A DNA stretch of 64,000 bases from an uncultured Rhodospirillaceae bacterium (GCA_937927415.1 CALBDS010000063.1:1-64000); one strand, 5' to 3'; shown: positions 17,637-26,833, counted from the first letter of the stretch. Notes: a model not told the origin generated them from the sequence alone. Numbers and translations: made by a program.

Positions 17637-19610
17637 ATGAGCACGGCCTCGGCTTCTCTGGCATCCGATCACCATTCCGCGGCGGGCAAGCGTCCGGCGG
17701 TGGGCCGGGTGCTGGTGTGGGTGGCCGCTGCCACGGTCGGGGTGGTGGGGGCCTATGCCCTGAGCCGGCTGAACTATCTGCTGTTCCATGGCATCATCGA
17801 ATCTTTCCGTGCGGTGGCGGCGTTCTGCATCTTCGCCATCGCGTGGAGTTCGCGCCGTTTCCTGAAGGCCGGGAACGTCTGGTTCCTGGGTCTGTCCTTT
17901 GCCTGCACCGGCGTGGTGGTGCTGCTCCACATGCTGGCTTACAAGGGCATGGGGGTGTTTGCCGGGCAGGATACGGACCTTCCGACGCAATTGTGGGTGG
18001 CATCCCGCTGGGTGGTGGCGGTGGCGTTCGTCGTCACCGCCTTTGCCGACGGGCGGGAATTTCCCGTTGGCCCGTCGCTGGTGGCGGTTTTGGGCACCAC
18101 GGCGGCGCTGGTGGCGTCCATCGTGGTCTGGGATGTCTTCCCCACCTGTTATGTAGAGGGTATCGGCCTGACCCCGTTCAAGCGGGGCAGCGAGCTGGCG
18201 GCGATGGTGCTGTTCGCCGTGGCCTATGCCGGTTTCCGCCGCGACGGGCACAGCCCGCGGCTGATGCGGCCGCTGCTGCTGAAGGGGGCGGTGATCGGCA
18301 ATCTGCTGGGCAGTCTGGCGTTCAGCCTGTACGTGGACGTCTATGGCGTGTTCAACTTCGCCGGGCACATCGCGGTGGCGGTGGCCGATGCCTTCGTGCT
18401 GGCGGCCTTTGTGCGCAGTGGCGTCATCCGCCCGCAGGAACTGGTGTTCTGGACCATCGAACAGGACCGTCAGGCCCTGGCCAGTGCCGTGGAACGCCAG
18501 GGCGTGGAGCTTCTGACCGCCGAAGCCGAACTGGAGCAGGGCCACGCCGAACTGATGGACACCCGTCAGGCTCTGGACGCCGTACGGGCGCGCGAGGATG
18601 GCATCCTGGCCACGGTGGAGGAGGCGATCCTGTGCCTTGACCCCACGGGACGGATCACCTTCGCCAACCCCGCCGCCCTGCGTCTGCTGGGCGCTGACGG
18701 GCGGGTGGGGCAGATGCTGCCGCCGGTGCTGGCGCAGGTCCCGCTGGTGGCCGCGGTGCTGGCCGGTGGGCCGTGCCCGGCCTGCGGCAACTGTGACGTG
18801 CCGCTGCCCGCCGAGGATGGATCCCCCCGCACGGTGGAGGTCAATGTCCGCCCGCTGCCGCCGGTGGCGGGGGATGCCGCGGTGCTGGTGGTGCGCGATG
18901 TGACCGGCCGCCGGACCATGGCCGAGCAGCAGGCCCGCCACGCCGAGGCCATGCGCCGTTCCCTGTTCGAAACCATCGGCATCGTCGCGCAGATGGTCAC
19001 CGCCCGCGACCCCTACACCGCCGGGCACCAGCGGCGGGTGGCCGATCTGGCCGCCGCCATCGCCCGCGCGATGGGCATGGACGAGGATACCGTGACCGGC
19101 ATCTTCCTGGCCGGTCAGGTGCACGACATCGGCAAGATCAGCATTCCGGCGGAGATGCTGAACCGTCCCGGCCGTCTCAGCCCGCTGGAATACGAGTTGA
19201 TGAAGACCCACGTGCTGGCCGGGTACGACATCCTGAAACACGCCGATCTGGCATGGCCCATCGCCACCATGATCGCCCAGCACCATGAAAAGCTGGACGG
19301 TTCGGGGTACCCTTATGGGCTGAAGGGGGATGCGATTGTTCCCGGCGCCCGCATCCTGGCCGTCGCCGACATCATCGAGGCCATGGCGTCCCACCGGCCC
19401 TACCGCGCCGCGCTGGGCATCGACGCCGCCCTGGCGGAGGTGGAACGGCAGGCCGGGGTGACGCTGGACGCCGATGTCGTGGCCGCCTGTCTTGCCCTGT
19501 TCCGCAGCGGGCGCTATCAGCTGCCCGACACCGCATCGTTCGGGGATGCGCCGCCGGTGCTGCGCCTTCAGCCCGGACCCGTGCCGGGATCGGTTGAGCA
19601 AAAGGGGTGA
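17637..19610 (+). CDS. MASE3-PAS-HD-GYP protein, probable c-di-GMP phosphodiesterase
   Basis: A 657-residue membrane-bound signalling protein. Residues about 30-250 form several transmembrane helices resembling a MASE3 sensor domain (LHMLAYKGMGVF). A short coiled coil leads to a PAS-like domain (about 305-420) containing CPACGNC, a possible metal or redox site. The HD-GYP domain (about 430-600) has all key residues: HD in VHDIGK, HH in AQHHEKLDGSGYPYG, and the GYP loop. HD-GYP proteins break c-di-GMP down to GMP and so control motility and biofilm. The start at 17637 is less certain; an in-frame ATG lies at 17601. Confidence 0.88.
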   Translation: MSTASASLASDHHSAAGKRPAVGRVLVWVAAATVGVVGAYALSRLNYLLFHGIIESFRAVAAFCIFAIAWSSRRFLKAGNVWFLGLSFACTGVVVLLHMLAYKGMGVFAGQDTDLPTQLWVASRWVVAVAFVVTAFADGREFPVGPSLVAVLGTTAALVASIVVWDVFPTCYVEGIGLTPFKRGSELAAMVLFAVAYAGFRRDGHSPRLMRPLLLKGAVIGNLLGSLAFSLYVDVYGVFNFAGHIAVAVADAFVLAAFVRSGVIRPQELVFWTIEQDRQALASAVERQGVELLTAEAELEQGHAELMDTRQALDAVRAREDGILATVEEAILCLDPTGRITFANPAALRLLGADGRVGQMLPPVLAQVPLVAAVLAGGPCPACGNCDVPLPAEDGSPRTVEVNVRPLPPVAGDAAVLVVRDVTGRRTMAEQQARHAEAMRRSLFETIGIVAQMVTARDPYTAGHQRRVADLAAAIARAMGMDEDTVTGIFLAGQVHDIGKISIPAEMLNRPGRLSPLEYELMKTHVLAGYDILKHADLAWPIATMIAQHHEKLDGSGYPYGLKGDAIVPGARILAVADIIEAMASHRPYRAALGIDAALAEVERQAGVTLDADVVAACLALFRSGRYQLPDTASFGDAPPVLRLQPGPVPGSVEQKG

Positions 19611-19655
19611 TTGCGCCTCCGTAACGGTTTTTGACGCGGCACTGTCATCAAATCC

Positions 19656-19684
19656 TTGCAATCGCCGGCCCGTGGGCCGATAGT
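19656..19684 (+). promoter_or_regulatory. Promoter of the SRP RNA gene
   Basis: TTGCAA (19656-19661) and GATAGT (19679-19684) are separated by 17 bp. The predicted transcription start, about 7 nt downstream, falls on 19691, exactly the first base of the SRP RNA terminal helix. Confidence 0.6.
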
Positions 19685-19688
19685 GCGC

Positions 19689-19789
19689 GCGGGAGGCTGG
19701 CGGCGGACGGGTCCCTCGCCAACCCGGTCAGGTCCGGAAGGAAGCAGCCGCAACGAGTTACGGCTCGGGTCGTTCGTCCAGTCTCCCAC
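19689..19789 (+). ncRNA. ffs: Signal recognition particle 4.5S RNA
   Basis: The invariant SRP domain IV sequence GGTCCGGAAGGAAGCAGCC occupies 19731-19749. The outer strands 19691-19700 (GGGAGGCTGG) and 19778-19787 (CCAGTCTCCC) pair along ten bases with one G-U, giving the long hairpin of a small bacterial SRP RNA of about 100 nt. With Ffh it targets nascent membrane proteins to SecYEG. It lies directly ahead of dnaX, an arrangement found in many bacteria. Exact ends are inferred from the helix. Confidence 0.93.
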
Positions 19790-19813
19790 CTCATTTCCCC
19801 TCGGTGGTTTTTT
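19786..19813 (+). terminator. Candidate terminator of the SRP RNA
   Basis: CCACC (19786-19790) can pair with GGTGG (19803-19807), followed by TTTTTT (19808-19813). The left arm overlaps the 3' end of the SRP terminal helix, so the two structures would compete during synthesis. Confidence 0.5.
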
Positions 19814-19886
19814 GAAGCCAAGACGGTGCCGGAACGCTATGGTGCGTCCGCCGTCTTTTGTCGTGTCTTCAGGGACCGGGTACAGC

Positions 19887-21773
19887 GTGACCGAACTCAC
19901 ATCCCCTTCCGAGGGCGTTTCCGAGGCTCCCGCCGTTTACCGCGTGCTGGCGCGCAAATACCGCCCGCGCACCTTCGACGAGTTGATCGGGCAGGACGCC
20001 CTGGTCCGCACCCTGACCAACGCCATCACCTCCGGCCGCATCGCCCAGGCCTTCATGCTGACCGGCGTGCGCGGGGTGGGCAAGACCACCACCGCCCGCA
20101 TCATCGCTCGCGCGCTGAACTGCACCGGCCCCGACGGCACCGGCGGTCCCACCGTCACCCCCTGCGGCGTGTGCGACAACTGCCGCGCCATCGCCGAGGA
20201 CCGCCACGTCGATGTGATGGAAATGGACGCCGCCAGCCACACCGGCGTCGATGACATCCGCGAGATCATCGACGGCGTGCGCTATGCCCCGGTGTCGGCG
20301 CGCTACAAGCTCTACATCATCGACGAGGTTCATATGCTGTCGCGCAGCGCGTTCAACGCGCTGCTGAAGACGCTGGAAGAACCGCCGGCCCATGTGAAAT
20401 TCGTCTTCGCCACCACCGAAATCCGCAAGGTGCCGGTGACGGTGCTGTCCCGCTGCCAGCGGTTCGACCTGCGCCGGGTGGACGCCGCGGTGCTGAAGGA
20501 GCACTTCACCCGCATCACCGAACGGGAAGGGGCGGTCATCGAGCCGGACGCCGCCGCGCTGATCGCGCGGGCCGCCGACGGGTCGGTGCGCGACGGGCTG
20601 TCGCTGCTGGATCAGGCCATCGCCTTGAGCGGCGGCGGGTCGGTGTCGGCGCAGCAGGTGCGCGACATGCTGGGTCTGGCCGACCGCAGCCGGGTGATCG
20701 ACCTGTTCGACGCCGCCGTGACCGCCAAACCCGCCGAGGCGCTGGCCATCCTGGCCGACCTGCATCGGGTGGGCGCCGATCCGGTGGTGATCGTGCAGGA
20801 TCTGCTGGACCTGACCCACAATCTGACCCGGTTGAAGGTGATCCCCGGCACCGCCGCCGACCCCTCGCTGCCCGAGGCGGAGCGGACCCGCGGGGGGGCC
20901 TTGTCCGGTGCGCTGTCCATGCCGGCCCTGACGCGGGCGTGGCAGATGCTGCTGAAGGGGCTGGGGGAGGTGCAGGCCGCCCCGGTGCCGCAGCAGGCGC
21001 TGGAGATGGTCATCATCCGCCTGAGCTACGCCGCCGACCTGCCCACGCCCGGCGAGTTGATCCGCCAGTTGCAGAACAGCGGTGCGGGTGGGGGGGGCTC
21101 CGCCGCCGGGCGGGCGATGCCCGTTCCATCCGCCGCCCCGGCCCCGTCCGCGATGGCGGCCCCGGCCCCCGCCCTTGCCGCCGCCCCCCGTTCGGGGGGG
21201 CCGGTGGCGGTGGCCGGTGGGGCGCCGCGGATGCAGTCCGCCCCTGTGGCGGACGCGGCGGTGCAGCCGGATGGGGCGGACCTGTCCCCCATGCCGCGGG
21301 ACTTCCGCGCGCTGGTCGCCCTGTTCGCCGAACGGCGGGAAGGGGCGCTGTACGGCCAATTGCACAGCGCGGTCCATCCGGTCCGCATGGAGCCGGGGCG
21401 GCTGGTCATTCGTCCCACCCCGGCGGCGCCGTCCAACCTTGCCAACCGGGTGGGGGCGCTGCTCAGCGAATGGACCGGGCACCGCTGGGTGGTGGTGGTC
21501 AGCGACGAGCGCGGCCAGCCCACCCTGGCCGAAGAGGAAAATCAGGCCCACGCCCACGCCCTGGCGATGGCCGAGGCCAACCCGGTGGTGCGCGCCGTGC
21601 TCGACCTGTTTCCCGGCGCCAAGATTGCCGAGGTCCGCGATCTGGCCGCCCAGGTGGCGGAGGACGCCGCCGGAAACGGGGACGAATCGGCGGGATTCCT
21701 GCCGGCGCCCGTTGATGGCGACGGTGCGGGTGACGATGTGAGTGAGGATGCGGGGTTCTACCCGCTCGACTAA
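19887..21773 (+). CDS. dnaX: DNA polymerase III subunit gamma/tau
   Basis: Clamp-loader ATPase of the replicative polymerase. The 628-residue product starts with VYRVLARKYRPRTFDELIGQ. It has Walker A GVRGVGKTTTA, a zinc module with CGVCDNC, Walker B IIDEVHML, sensor FVFATTE and the SRC motif LSRCQRFDLRR. A Pro/Ala-rich linker (about 400-470) leads to a tau C-terminal domain. I see no AAAAAAG slippery site, so a frameshifted gamma form is not evident. The GTG at 19887 follows AGGGA; an ATG at 19839 is possible. It is followed by ybaB and recR, the common dnaX-ybaB-recR order. Confidence 0.94.
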   Translation: MTELTSPSEGVSEAPAVYRVLARKYRPRTFDELIGQDALVRTLTNAITSGRIAQAFMLTGVRGVGKTTTARIIARALNCTGPDGTGGPTVTPCGVCDNCRAIAEDRHVDVMEMDAASHTGVDDIREIIDGVRYAPVSARYKLYIIDEVHMLSRSAFNALLKTLEEPPAHVKFVFATTEIRKVPVTVLSRCQRFDLRRVDAAVLKEHFTRITEREGAVIEPDAAALIARAADGSVRDGLSLLDQAIALSGGGSVSAQQVRDMLGLADRSRVIDLFDAAVTAKPAEALAILADLHRVGADPVVIVQDLLDLTHNLTRLKVIPGTAADPSLPEAERTRGGALSGALSMPALTRAWQMLLKGLGEVQAAPVPQQALEMVIIRLSYAADLPTPGELIRQLQNSGAGGGGSAAGRAMPVPSAAPAPSAMAAPAPALAAAPRSGGPVAVAGGAPRMQSAPVADAAVQPDGADLSPMPRDFRALVALFAERREGALYGQLHSAVHPVRMEPGRLVIRPTPAAPSNLANRVGALLSEWTGHRWVVVVSDERGQPTLAEEENQAHAHALAMAEANPVVRAVLDLFPGAKIAEVRDLAAQVAEDAAGNGDESAGFLPAPVDGDGAGDDVSEDAGFYPLD

Positions 21774-21827
21774 CGCCGGGCCGACGTTGCGCCCCGTGCG
21801 TATTCCCTGAAGGAGCAAGAGAGCACG

Positions 21828-22151
21828 ATGAAAAACCTTGGCCAGATGATGAAGCAGGCCCAGCAGATGCAGGCCAAGATGCAGGAAATGCAGGCCAAGC
21901 TGGCCGATGTGGAGGTGGCGGGCCAGTCGGGCGCCGGTATGGTGTCGGTCACCGTCAACGGCAAGGGCGAAATGAAGTCGGTCAAGCTGGCCAAGGAAAT
22001 CGTCAACCCCGACGACGTGGAAATGCTGGAAGACTTGATCGTTGCCGCCTTCAACGACGCCAAGAAGAAGGTGGAAGACCACGTGGCCGACGAAACCTCG
22101 AAACTGATGGGCGGGCTGAAGCTGCCGCCGGGCATCAAGCTGCCGTTCTGA
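21828..22151 (+). CDS. ybaB: YbaB/EbfC nucleoid-associated protein
   Basis: A 107-residue DNA-binding protein of the YbaB/EbfC family, a homodimer that binds DNA with helical tweezers. It begins MKNLGQMMKQAQQMQAKMQEMQ and has the central GMVSVTVNGKGEMKSVKL strand region. AAGGAG is found upstream of the ATG. It lies between dnaX and recR, its standard location. Confidence 0.93.
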   Translation: MKNLGQMMKQAQQMQAKMQEMQAKLADVEVAGQSGAGMVSVTVNGKGEMKSVKLAKEIVNPDDVEMLEDLIVAAFNDAKKKVEDHVADETSKLMGGLKLPPGIKLPF

Positions 22152-22158
22152 TCCGATC

Positions 22159-22752
22159 ATGACCGGGCCGGAAATCGAGCGGCTGATCCAGCTTCTGGCC
22201 AAGCTGCCGGGGCTGGGGCCGCGTTCGGCGCGCCGCGCGGTGCTTCACCTGATGAAGCGCCGCGACGGGCTGCTGGTGCCGCTGTCGGAGGCGATGGCGG
22301 CGGCGGCGGCGGCCATCCGCACCTGTCCCGTGTGCGGCAACCTGGACAGCCGGTCGCCGTGCACCGTCTGCGCCGATCCCACCCGCGACCGCAGCATCCT
22401 GTGCGTGGTGGAAGATGCCGGCGACCTGTGGGCGCTGGAACGCACCCGCAGTTACCGCGGGCTGTACCATGTGCTGGGCGGCACCCTGTCGGCCCTGCAC
22501 GGCGTCGGCCCCGACGACCTGACCATCGACGCGCTGGTCGAACGGGCGAAAAGCGGGGAGGTGCGGGAAATCATCCTGGCCCTCAACGCCACCGTGGACG
22601 GCCAGACCACCGCCCATGTGGTCACCGACCGTCTGGCCGGCACCGGCGTCAGCCTGTCGCGGCTGGCCCATGGCGTGCCGGTGGGCGGCGAGTTGGATTA
22701 CCTGGACGACGGCACCCTGACGGCGGCGCTGAAGGCACGCCGCCCGTTCTGA
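22159..22752 (+). CDS. recR: Recombination protein RecR
   Basis: Part of the RecFOR pathway that loads RecA on gapped DNA. The 197-residue protein shows the N-terminal helix-hairpin-helix (LAKLPGLGPRSARRAVLHL), a C4 zinc finger starting at Cys56 (CPVCGNLDSRSPCTVC), and a Toprim domain (CVVEDAGDLWALE to LALNATVDGQTTAHV). It starts 8 nt after the ybaB stop. Confidence 0.95.
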   Translation: MTGPEIERLIQLLAKLPGLGPRSARRAVLHLMKRRDGLLVPLSEAMAAAAAAIRTCPVCGNLDSRSPCTVCADPTRDRSILCVVEDAGDLWALERTRSYRGLYHVLGGTLSALHGVGPDDLTIDALVERAKSGEVREIILALNATVDGQTTAHVVTDRLAGTGVSLSRLAHGVPVGGELDYLDDGTLTAALKARRPF

Positions 22753-22766
22753 CGCCCGTGCGGTTG

Positions 22767-23552
22767 TTACCGCTTCATCAGCGCGAACACGCCCCAGCCC
22801 AGGTAGTCGCGGGTATAGGTGGCGTAGCGTTGGGGTTCCGCGGTCAGGGTGGCCCGAACCTCCGGCGCGAAGCCGTCGTCGGGATTGGCGTCAAGCCATC
22901 GGCGCATGGTGAGCCATTTGGCCGCCTCGTACCGATCCCAGCCGTCCTGATCCGCCAGAACCATCTCAACGACGTCGTAGCCAAGGCGGCCGAAAGACGC
23001 GAGAAGGTCCGGCAGCATGAGAAAGTCGGAAACCGCGGTGGCAAGGCACCCCTTGGCAACCGCGTCCGTCGGCGGCAACTGCCGCCAATAGGGTTCGCCG
23101 ATCAGGATGATGCCGCCGGGGCACAGGCTTTGCTCCAGAAGGGCCATGGTGCCGGCCACCCCGCCGCCGATCCATGTGGCCCCGACACAGGCCGCGACAT
23201 CGGCCTTCGTGTCGGAGACATAGCCGGCGGCATCGCCATGGATGAAGGTGACGCGATCGGCGACACCGAGTTCGACGGCACGGCGTTTCGCCTGCTCGGT
23301 GAACAGCGGACTCATGTCAATGCCGGTGCCGGTGATGCCGTGGTCGCGCGCCCAGGTGCACAGCATCTCCCCTGAACCGCTGCCGAGATCGAGCACCCGT
23401 GCCCCCGCTTCCAGGCGCAATGCGGCGCCGAGAGTGGCGAGCTTTTCGGGCGTGATCGGGTTGTGGATGCGGTGGGCGCTTTCCGTGATGGTGAAGATCC
23501 GGGGAATGTCCACGGCGGAAGATGTCCTGAATAGGGTATGGCTGGGGATCAC
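22767..23552 (-). CDS. Class I SAM-dependent methyltransferase
   Basis: A 261-residue methyltransferase. Motif I is VLDLGSGSGEML, the acidic post-motif is TGTGIDMSP, and GGIILIGEPYW is the strand after motif III. HRIHNPITPEKLATLG near the N-terminus is typical of a subgroup annotated only as SAM methyltransferase. The longest frame starts with GTG at 23552; an alternative GTG at 23513 would give MDIPRIFTITE, and neither has a clear ribosome binding site. It is convergent with recR. The substrate is unknown. Confidence 0.75.
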   Translation of the reverse strand: MIPSHTLFRTSSAVDIPRIFTITESAHRIHNPITPEKLATLGAALRLEAGARVLDLGSGSGEMLCTWARDHGITGTGIDMSPLFTEQAKRRAVELGVADRVTFIHGDAAGYVSDTKADVAACVGATWIGGGVAGTMALLEQSLCPGGIILIGEPYWRQLPPTDAVAKGCLATAVSDFLMLPDLLASFGRLGYDVVEMVLADQDGWDRYEAAKWLTMRRWLDANPDDGFAPEVRATLTAEPQRYATYTRDYLGWGVFALMKR

Positions 23553-23616
23553 CCGTCGCCAGTATCGGCGAGACGGCTTGGGTTACGCAAGCGGTACCGG
23601 GAACGGACGAGGAGAC

Positions 23617-25338
23617 TCAGGCGGCGCTGGCGTGGGATGCGGCGGCGCGCGCCAGATCATCCAGGTCCCCGGCCATGCGCGTGAACACCCCGTTCCAATC
23701 GCCGCGCGCCGTCTGGCGGAACAGGCGCATGGTGGGGTACCAGGGCGTGGCCTCCCCCGCCAACCCCCACCGCCAATCGGGCACCGCCTGCAGCGCCACC
23801 CACACCGGCCGTCCCAGGGCGCCGGCCAGATGGGCGGGGGCGGTGCAGGAACTGATGACCAGATCCACCCCGGCCATGATGGCGGCGGTGTCCATGAAAT
23901 CCGTGACCGGGGAATCCGGGGCCAGAGTGCCGGGATCGACCAGCAGCGGCGGCAGCGGTGCTCCGGCGCGCAGATCCTCGCGCCCGTGACCCTGCTGCAG
24001 GATCACGAATTCCACCCCCTCCACCGCGAACAGCGGGGCAAAGGCCGCCAGCCCCGGCGACCGGGTGCGGTCCTTGCGGTAGGTGGGGTTGCCCGCCCAC
24101 ACCACCCCCACCCGCAAGGGCGCCCGCCGCGGCCCCAGCCGCAGCCCCCACGCCGCCGCCAGGGCGGGGTCGGTGTCGAGATAGGGAACCCCGGCGGGAA
24201 TCGAGCCGATGCGGGTGCCGAACAGCCGCGGCAGGCTGAGCAGCGGACAATGGAAATCGACCGGCGGCACCACATCGCCCTCAAACAGCCGCTGCACCCC
24301 GTCCGGCAGGGTCGCCGCCAGCCGTTCCAGCGAGCGCGGCAGCGACAGGAAGATCCGTGCCCCGGTCCGCACCAGCAGCGGGATGTAGCGCAGGAACTGG
24401 ATGGCATCGCCGGCGCCCTGCTCGGCATGGACCAGAATGCTGCGCCCGTCCAGCACCTCCCCCCGCCAGGGCGGGAAGGGGGTGCGGGTGTGGCCGTGCT
24501 GGAAGTCGCGGGTCAGCCACCGCCACTCGTATTCCTCCCACCCCTCGGCGAATCGGCCCTGGCTCAGGAGCACCAGCGACAGGTTCCAATGGCTGTCCGC
24601 GTGGGTGGGCTGCAGCCGGATGGCCGAGCGGTAGGCCCGCTCCGCCGCCCCCAGTCGCCCGAGGTCGTGGCACAGCAGGCCGAGGTTATAGCGGGTGGGA
24701 GCATGGTCGGGGTTCAGCCGGGCGGCGGTGCGATAGGCGGCTTCCGCCTCTTCCAGCCGGTCCTGGGCGTGCAGGACGGTGGCGAGGTTGTAATGGGCGA
24801 CGGCGCTGGACGGCATCACATGGACGGCGCGGCGGTAACACGGCTCCGCCGCCGCCGGCCGTCCCTGGCGCTCCCACATGGTTCCCAGATTGACCAGCGC
24901 CAGCGCCAGGGCCGGCGCCAGCGCCAGCGCGCGGTGGTAGGCGTGGGACGCCGCCCCCACCCGGCCCAGCCCGCTGAGCGCGGTGCCGTGGTAGAAATGC
25001 GCCTCGGCGGCGGTCGGGTCGGTGGCCGCGGCATCGGCCAGCAGCCGTTCGGCTTCGGTGAAGCGTTTCTGCTCGTTCAGGATACCGCCCAGGCTGACCG
25101 CGTAGGCGGGGCAGGGGGCCGCCCGCAGCGCCCGGCTGATCAGGGGAATCGCATCCTCGGTCCGCCCCATCTGGTGCAGCCCCAGTCCCAGCAGATGGAG
25201 AAGATCAGGGTCGCCCGGCACCTCGCACAGGAGTTCGCGGTACCATGAAACCGCGTCCGTCACATGCCCGTCACGATGCAAGCCGACAGCCGCGTCGAAA
25301 CGCTGCTGAAGAGTTGAGGCGGGCAGGACACAGATCAT
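23617..25338 (-). CDS. TPR-repeat protein with GT9/GT41-like glycosyltransferase domain
   Basis: A 573-residue protein. Residues about 10-270 are tandem tetratricopeptide repeats, e.g. AEAHFYHGTALSGLGRVGAA and APTRYNLGLLCHDLGRLGAA. A linker, LILSQGRFAEGWEEYEWRW-like in the last repeat, leads to a C-terminal domain with GAGDAIQFLRYIPLL, LRVGVVWAGNPTYRKDRTRS and VDLVISSCTAPAHLAGALG. That pattern is common to the TPR-glycosyltransferases of Azospirillum and Magnetospirillum. It may glycosylate a surface protein or polysaccharide, but neither donor nor acceptor can be read from the sequence. Confidence 0.78.
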   Translation of the reverse strand: MICVLPASTLQQRFDAAVGLHRDGHVTDAVSWYRELLCEVPGDPDLLHLLGLGLHQMGRTEDAIPLISRALRAAPCPAYAVSLGGILNEQKRFTEAERLLADAAATDPTAAEAHFYHGTALSGLGRVGAASHAYHRALALAPALALALVNLGTMWERQGRPAAAEPCYRRAVHVMPSSAVAHYNLATVLHAQDRLEEAEAAYRTAARLNPDHAPTRYNLGLLCHDLGRLGAAERAYRSAIRLQPTHADSHWNLSLVLLSQGRFAEGWEEYEWRWLTRDFQHGHTRTPFPPWRGEVLDGRSILVHAEQGAGDAIQFLRYIPLLVRTGARIFLSLPRSLERLAATLPDGVQRLFEGDVVPPVDFHCPLLSLPRLFGTRIGSIPAGVPYLDTDPALAAAWGLRLGPRRAPLRVGVVWAGNPTYRKDRTRSPGLAAFAPLFAVEGVEFVILQQGHGREDLRAGAPLPPLLVDPGTLAPDSPVTDFMDTAAIMAGVDLVISSCTAPAHLAGALGRPVWVALQAVPDWRWGLAGEATPWYPTMRLFRQTARGDWNGVFTRMAGDLDDLARAAASHASAA

Positions 25339-25616
25339 AAGGCACCAAGGACAGATTAAACGGGGCCGTCACCATGGCGATGAAATTGTAATCATCAGGT
25401 TAAGCGTACAGGATCCAATCTTTTAAAACCACGATTAGACGTGCTTAGCCATTTGGTTTATTAGTGTTAACCAATTTTATTTGCTGTAGAGAGAAAAAAT
25501 GAAACAAAAGAAGAGATGAAATAAAATATCTATTCCACGAAAGGGAATAAGTTTGTGGTCTGCCGATCGGCGGGAATCCGCGCCCGGATCCGTGGCGGGC
25601 ATAAGGCCGGGCCAAA
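25339..25616. other. AT-rich intergenic region
   Basis: A 278-bp region much richer in A and T than its surroundings, especially 25390-25560. It presumably contains the promoter of the TPR-glycosyltransferase gene on the minus strand. A short hairpin (TATTCC 25531-25536 with GGAATA 25544-25549) is present. I find no gene in it. Confidence 0.5.
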
Positions 25617-25655
25617 ACGGAAAAGCCCCTGAAAGGCGTTACCTTTCAGGGGCTT
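25617..25655 (-). terminator. Rho-independent terminator of tRNA-Thr
   Basis: A perfect 14-bp stem (25623-25636 with 25642-25655) and a 5-nt loop lie just past the CCA end of tRNA-Thr. On the minus strand the stem is followed by TTTTCCGTTTT. A classic intrinsic terminator. Confidence 0.88.
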
Positions 25656-25659
25656 GTCG

Positions 25660-25735
25660 TGGTGCCGGATACAGGGATCGAACCCGTGACCTTCTGATTA
25701 CAAATCAGCTGCTCTACCGGCTGAGCTAATCCGGC
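25660..25735 (-). tRNA. tRNA-Thr (anticodon TGT)
   Basis: A 76-nt cloverleaf with encoded CCA. The acceptor stem is GCCGGAT/ATCCGGC, the D-arm contains AGCTCAGCCGGTAGAGC, the anticodon loop is TTTGTAA (TGT, reads ACA), and the T-arm is GGTTCGATCC. It lies downstream of rlmB on the same strand and has its own terminator. Confidence 0.97.
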
Positions 25736-25837
25736 GGTTTGGATTTTTGTGGGCGAAGCCTAACCACCCGGACGTGCGAAGGCAAGCATCCGATTGCCCG
25801 GTGGGGCTTTGACGGTCACCCTCCTTGCGCGTGCGGC

Positions 25838-26680
25838 CTATTGCCGCAGACGAGCCACCTCGTACAGCGCCACCGCGGCGGCGTTGGACACGTTCAGGCT
25901 GCCGACCGGCCCGCCGGTGGGCAGGCGCACCACCTCGTCGCAGCGTTCGCGGGTCAGGCGGCGCAGCCCCGCACCCTCGGCCCCCAGCACCAGGGCGGCG
26001 CGTCCCGACAGGTCCACCTGGGCCAGGGTGCGTTCGCCGCCCTCGTCCAGGCCGACGCACCAGAACCCGGCCTGCTGCAGCTCGCCCAGGGCGCGGGCCA
26101 GATTGGTCACCCGCACCAGCGGCACGGCTTCCAGGGCGCCCGACGCGCTTTTGGCCAGCACGCCCGTCACCTCTGGCGCGTGGCGCTCGGTGACCACCAC
26201 CGCCACCGCCCCGAAGGCGGAGGCCGAGCGCAGGATGGCGCCGACGTTGTGGGGGTCGGTCACCTGATCCAGCACCACCACCACCGCCGACGCCCCGATG
26301 GCGGGGTCGGCCACGATGTCGGCGATGTCCTGTTCGGGCAGGGGCTGGGCGTCCAGCGCCACGCCCTGGTGCACGGCGCCGGGGGGCAGCAGCCGGTCGA
26401 TGTCGGCCCGTTCCACCCGCGACGGCTCGGGCACCCGGCATCCGGCGGCGCGGGCAGCGTCCAGGGCCGGGGTGATGGCGGTCAGGCCGGCGTCGGTGAC
26501 CAGCAGGCGGCGGCAACGCCGGTCGGGGTTGGCCAGGGCCGCGGCAACCGGGTGCAGGCCATAGAGCCAACCGCCCGCGGGGGCGGCGGGGCGGCGGCCT
26601 TCCGGGGCGGACGGGCGCCGGTCCGCCGGGGGCCGGGAACCGTGGGAAGCGGGCGGGGGGAAAGCGCGGCGAGACGACAT
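25838..26680 (-). CDS. rlmB: TrmH/RlmB-family 23S rRNA 2'-O-ribose methyltransferase
   Basis: A 280-residue SPOUT methyltransferase; the E. coli homologue methylates G2251 of 23S rRNA. An Arg/Pro-rich N-terminal extension precedes the substrate-binding domain (WLYGLHPVAAALANP). The SPOUT knot motifs follow: VLDQVTDPHNVGAILRSA, VLGAEGAGLRRLT and LPTGGPVGSLNVSNAAAVALYE. The ATG at 26680 is the first before the conserved part, without a clear ribosome binding site. Its 5' end faces the promoter of tRNA-Tyr. TrmH family is certain; assignment to position 2251 rests on similarity. Confidence 0.88.
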   Translation of the reverse strand: MSSRRAFPPPASHGSRPPADRRPSAPEGRRPAAPAGGWLYGLHPVAAALANPDRRCRRLLVTDAGLTAITPALDAARAAGCRVPEPSRVERADIDRLLPPGAVHQGVALDAQPLPEQDIADIVADPAIGASAVVVVLDQVTDPHNVGAILRSASAFGAVAVVVTERHAPEVTGVLAKSASGALEAVPLVRVTNLARALGELQQAGFWCVGLDEGGERTLAQVDLSGRAALVLGAEGAGLRRLTRERCDEVVRLPTGGPVGSLNVSNAAAVALYEVARLRQ

Positions 26681-26762
26681 AGGGGGATGGCCGGAACGAT
26701 AAAGGGGAGGGGGCGCGCGAAAGCGCCGTTCGATTTTTTTATGGTCGCTTGAAGAAAGTGCG

Positions 26763-26790
26763 TTGACAAGCCCCGAAAAATCCTCATATT
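26763..26790 (+). promoter_or_regulatory. Strong promoter of the tRNA-Tyr/tRNA-Gly/tuf operon
   Basis: A consensus -35 TTGACA (26763-26768) is followed after 16 bp by CATATT (26785-26790), about 45 bp before tRNA-Tyr. It would start the transcript that runs through two tRNAs into tuf. Confidence 0.75.
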
Positions 26791-26833
26791 CGCGGCTCCG
26801 AGCCGGACGCAAACACAAGCCGGACGGACCCAT

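Noticed and set aside
17565..19661. A 698-codon antisense frame over the HD-GYP gene
   Set aside because: The sense strand encodes a complete MASE3-PAS-HD-GYP protein; the antisense product has no recognisable domain.
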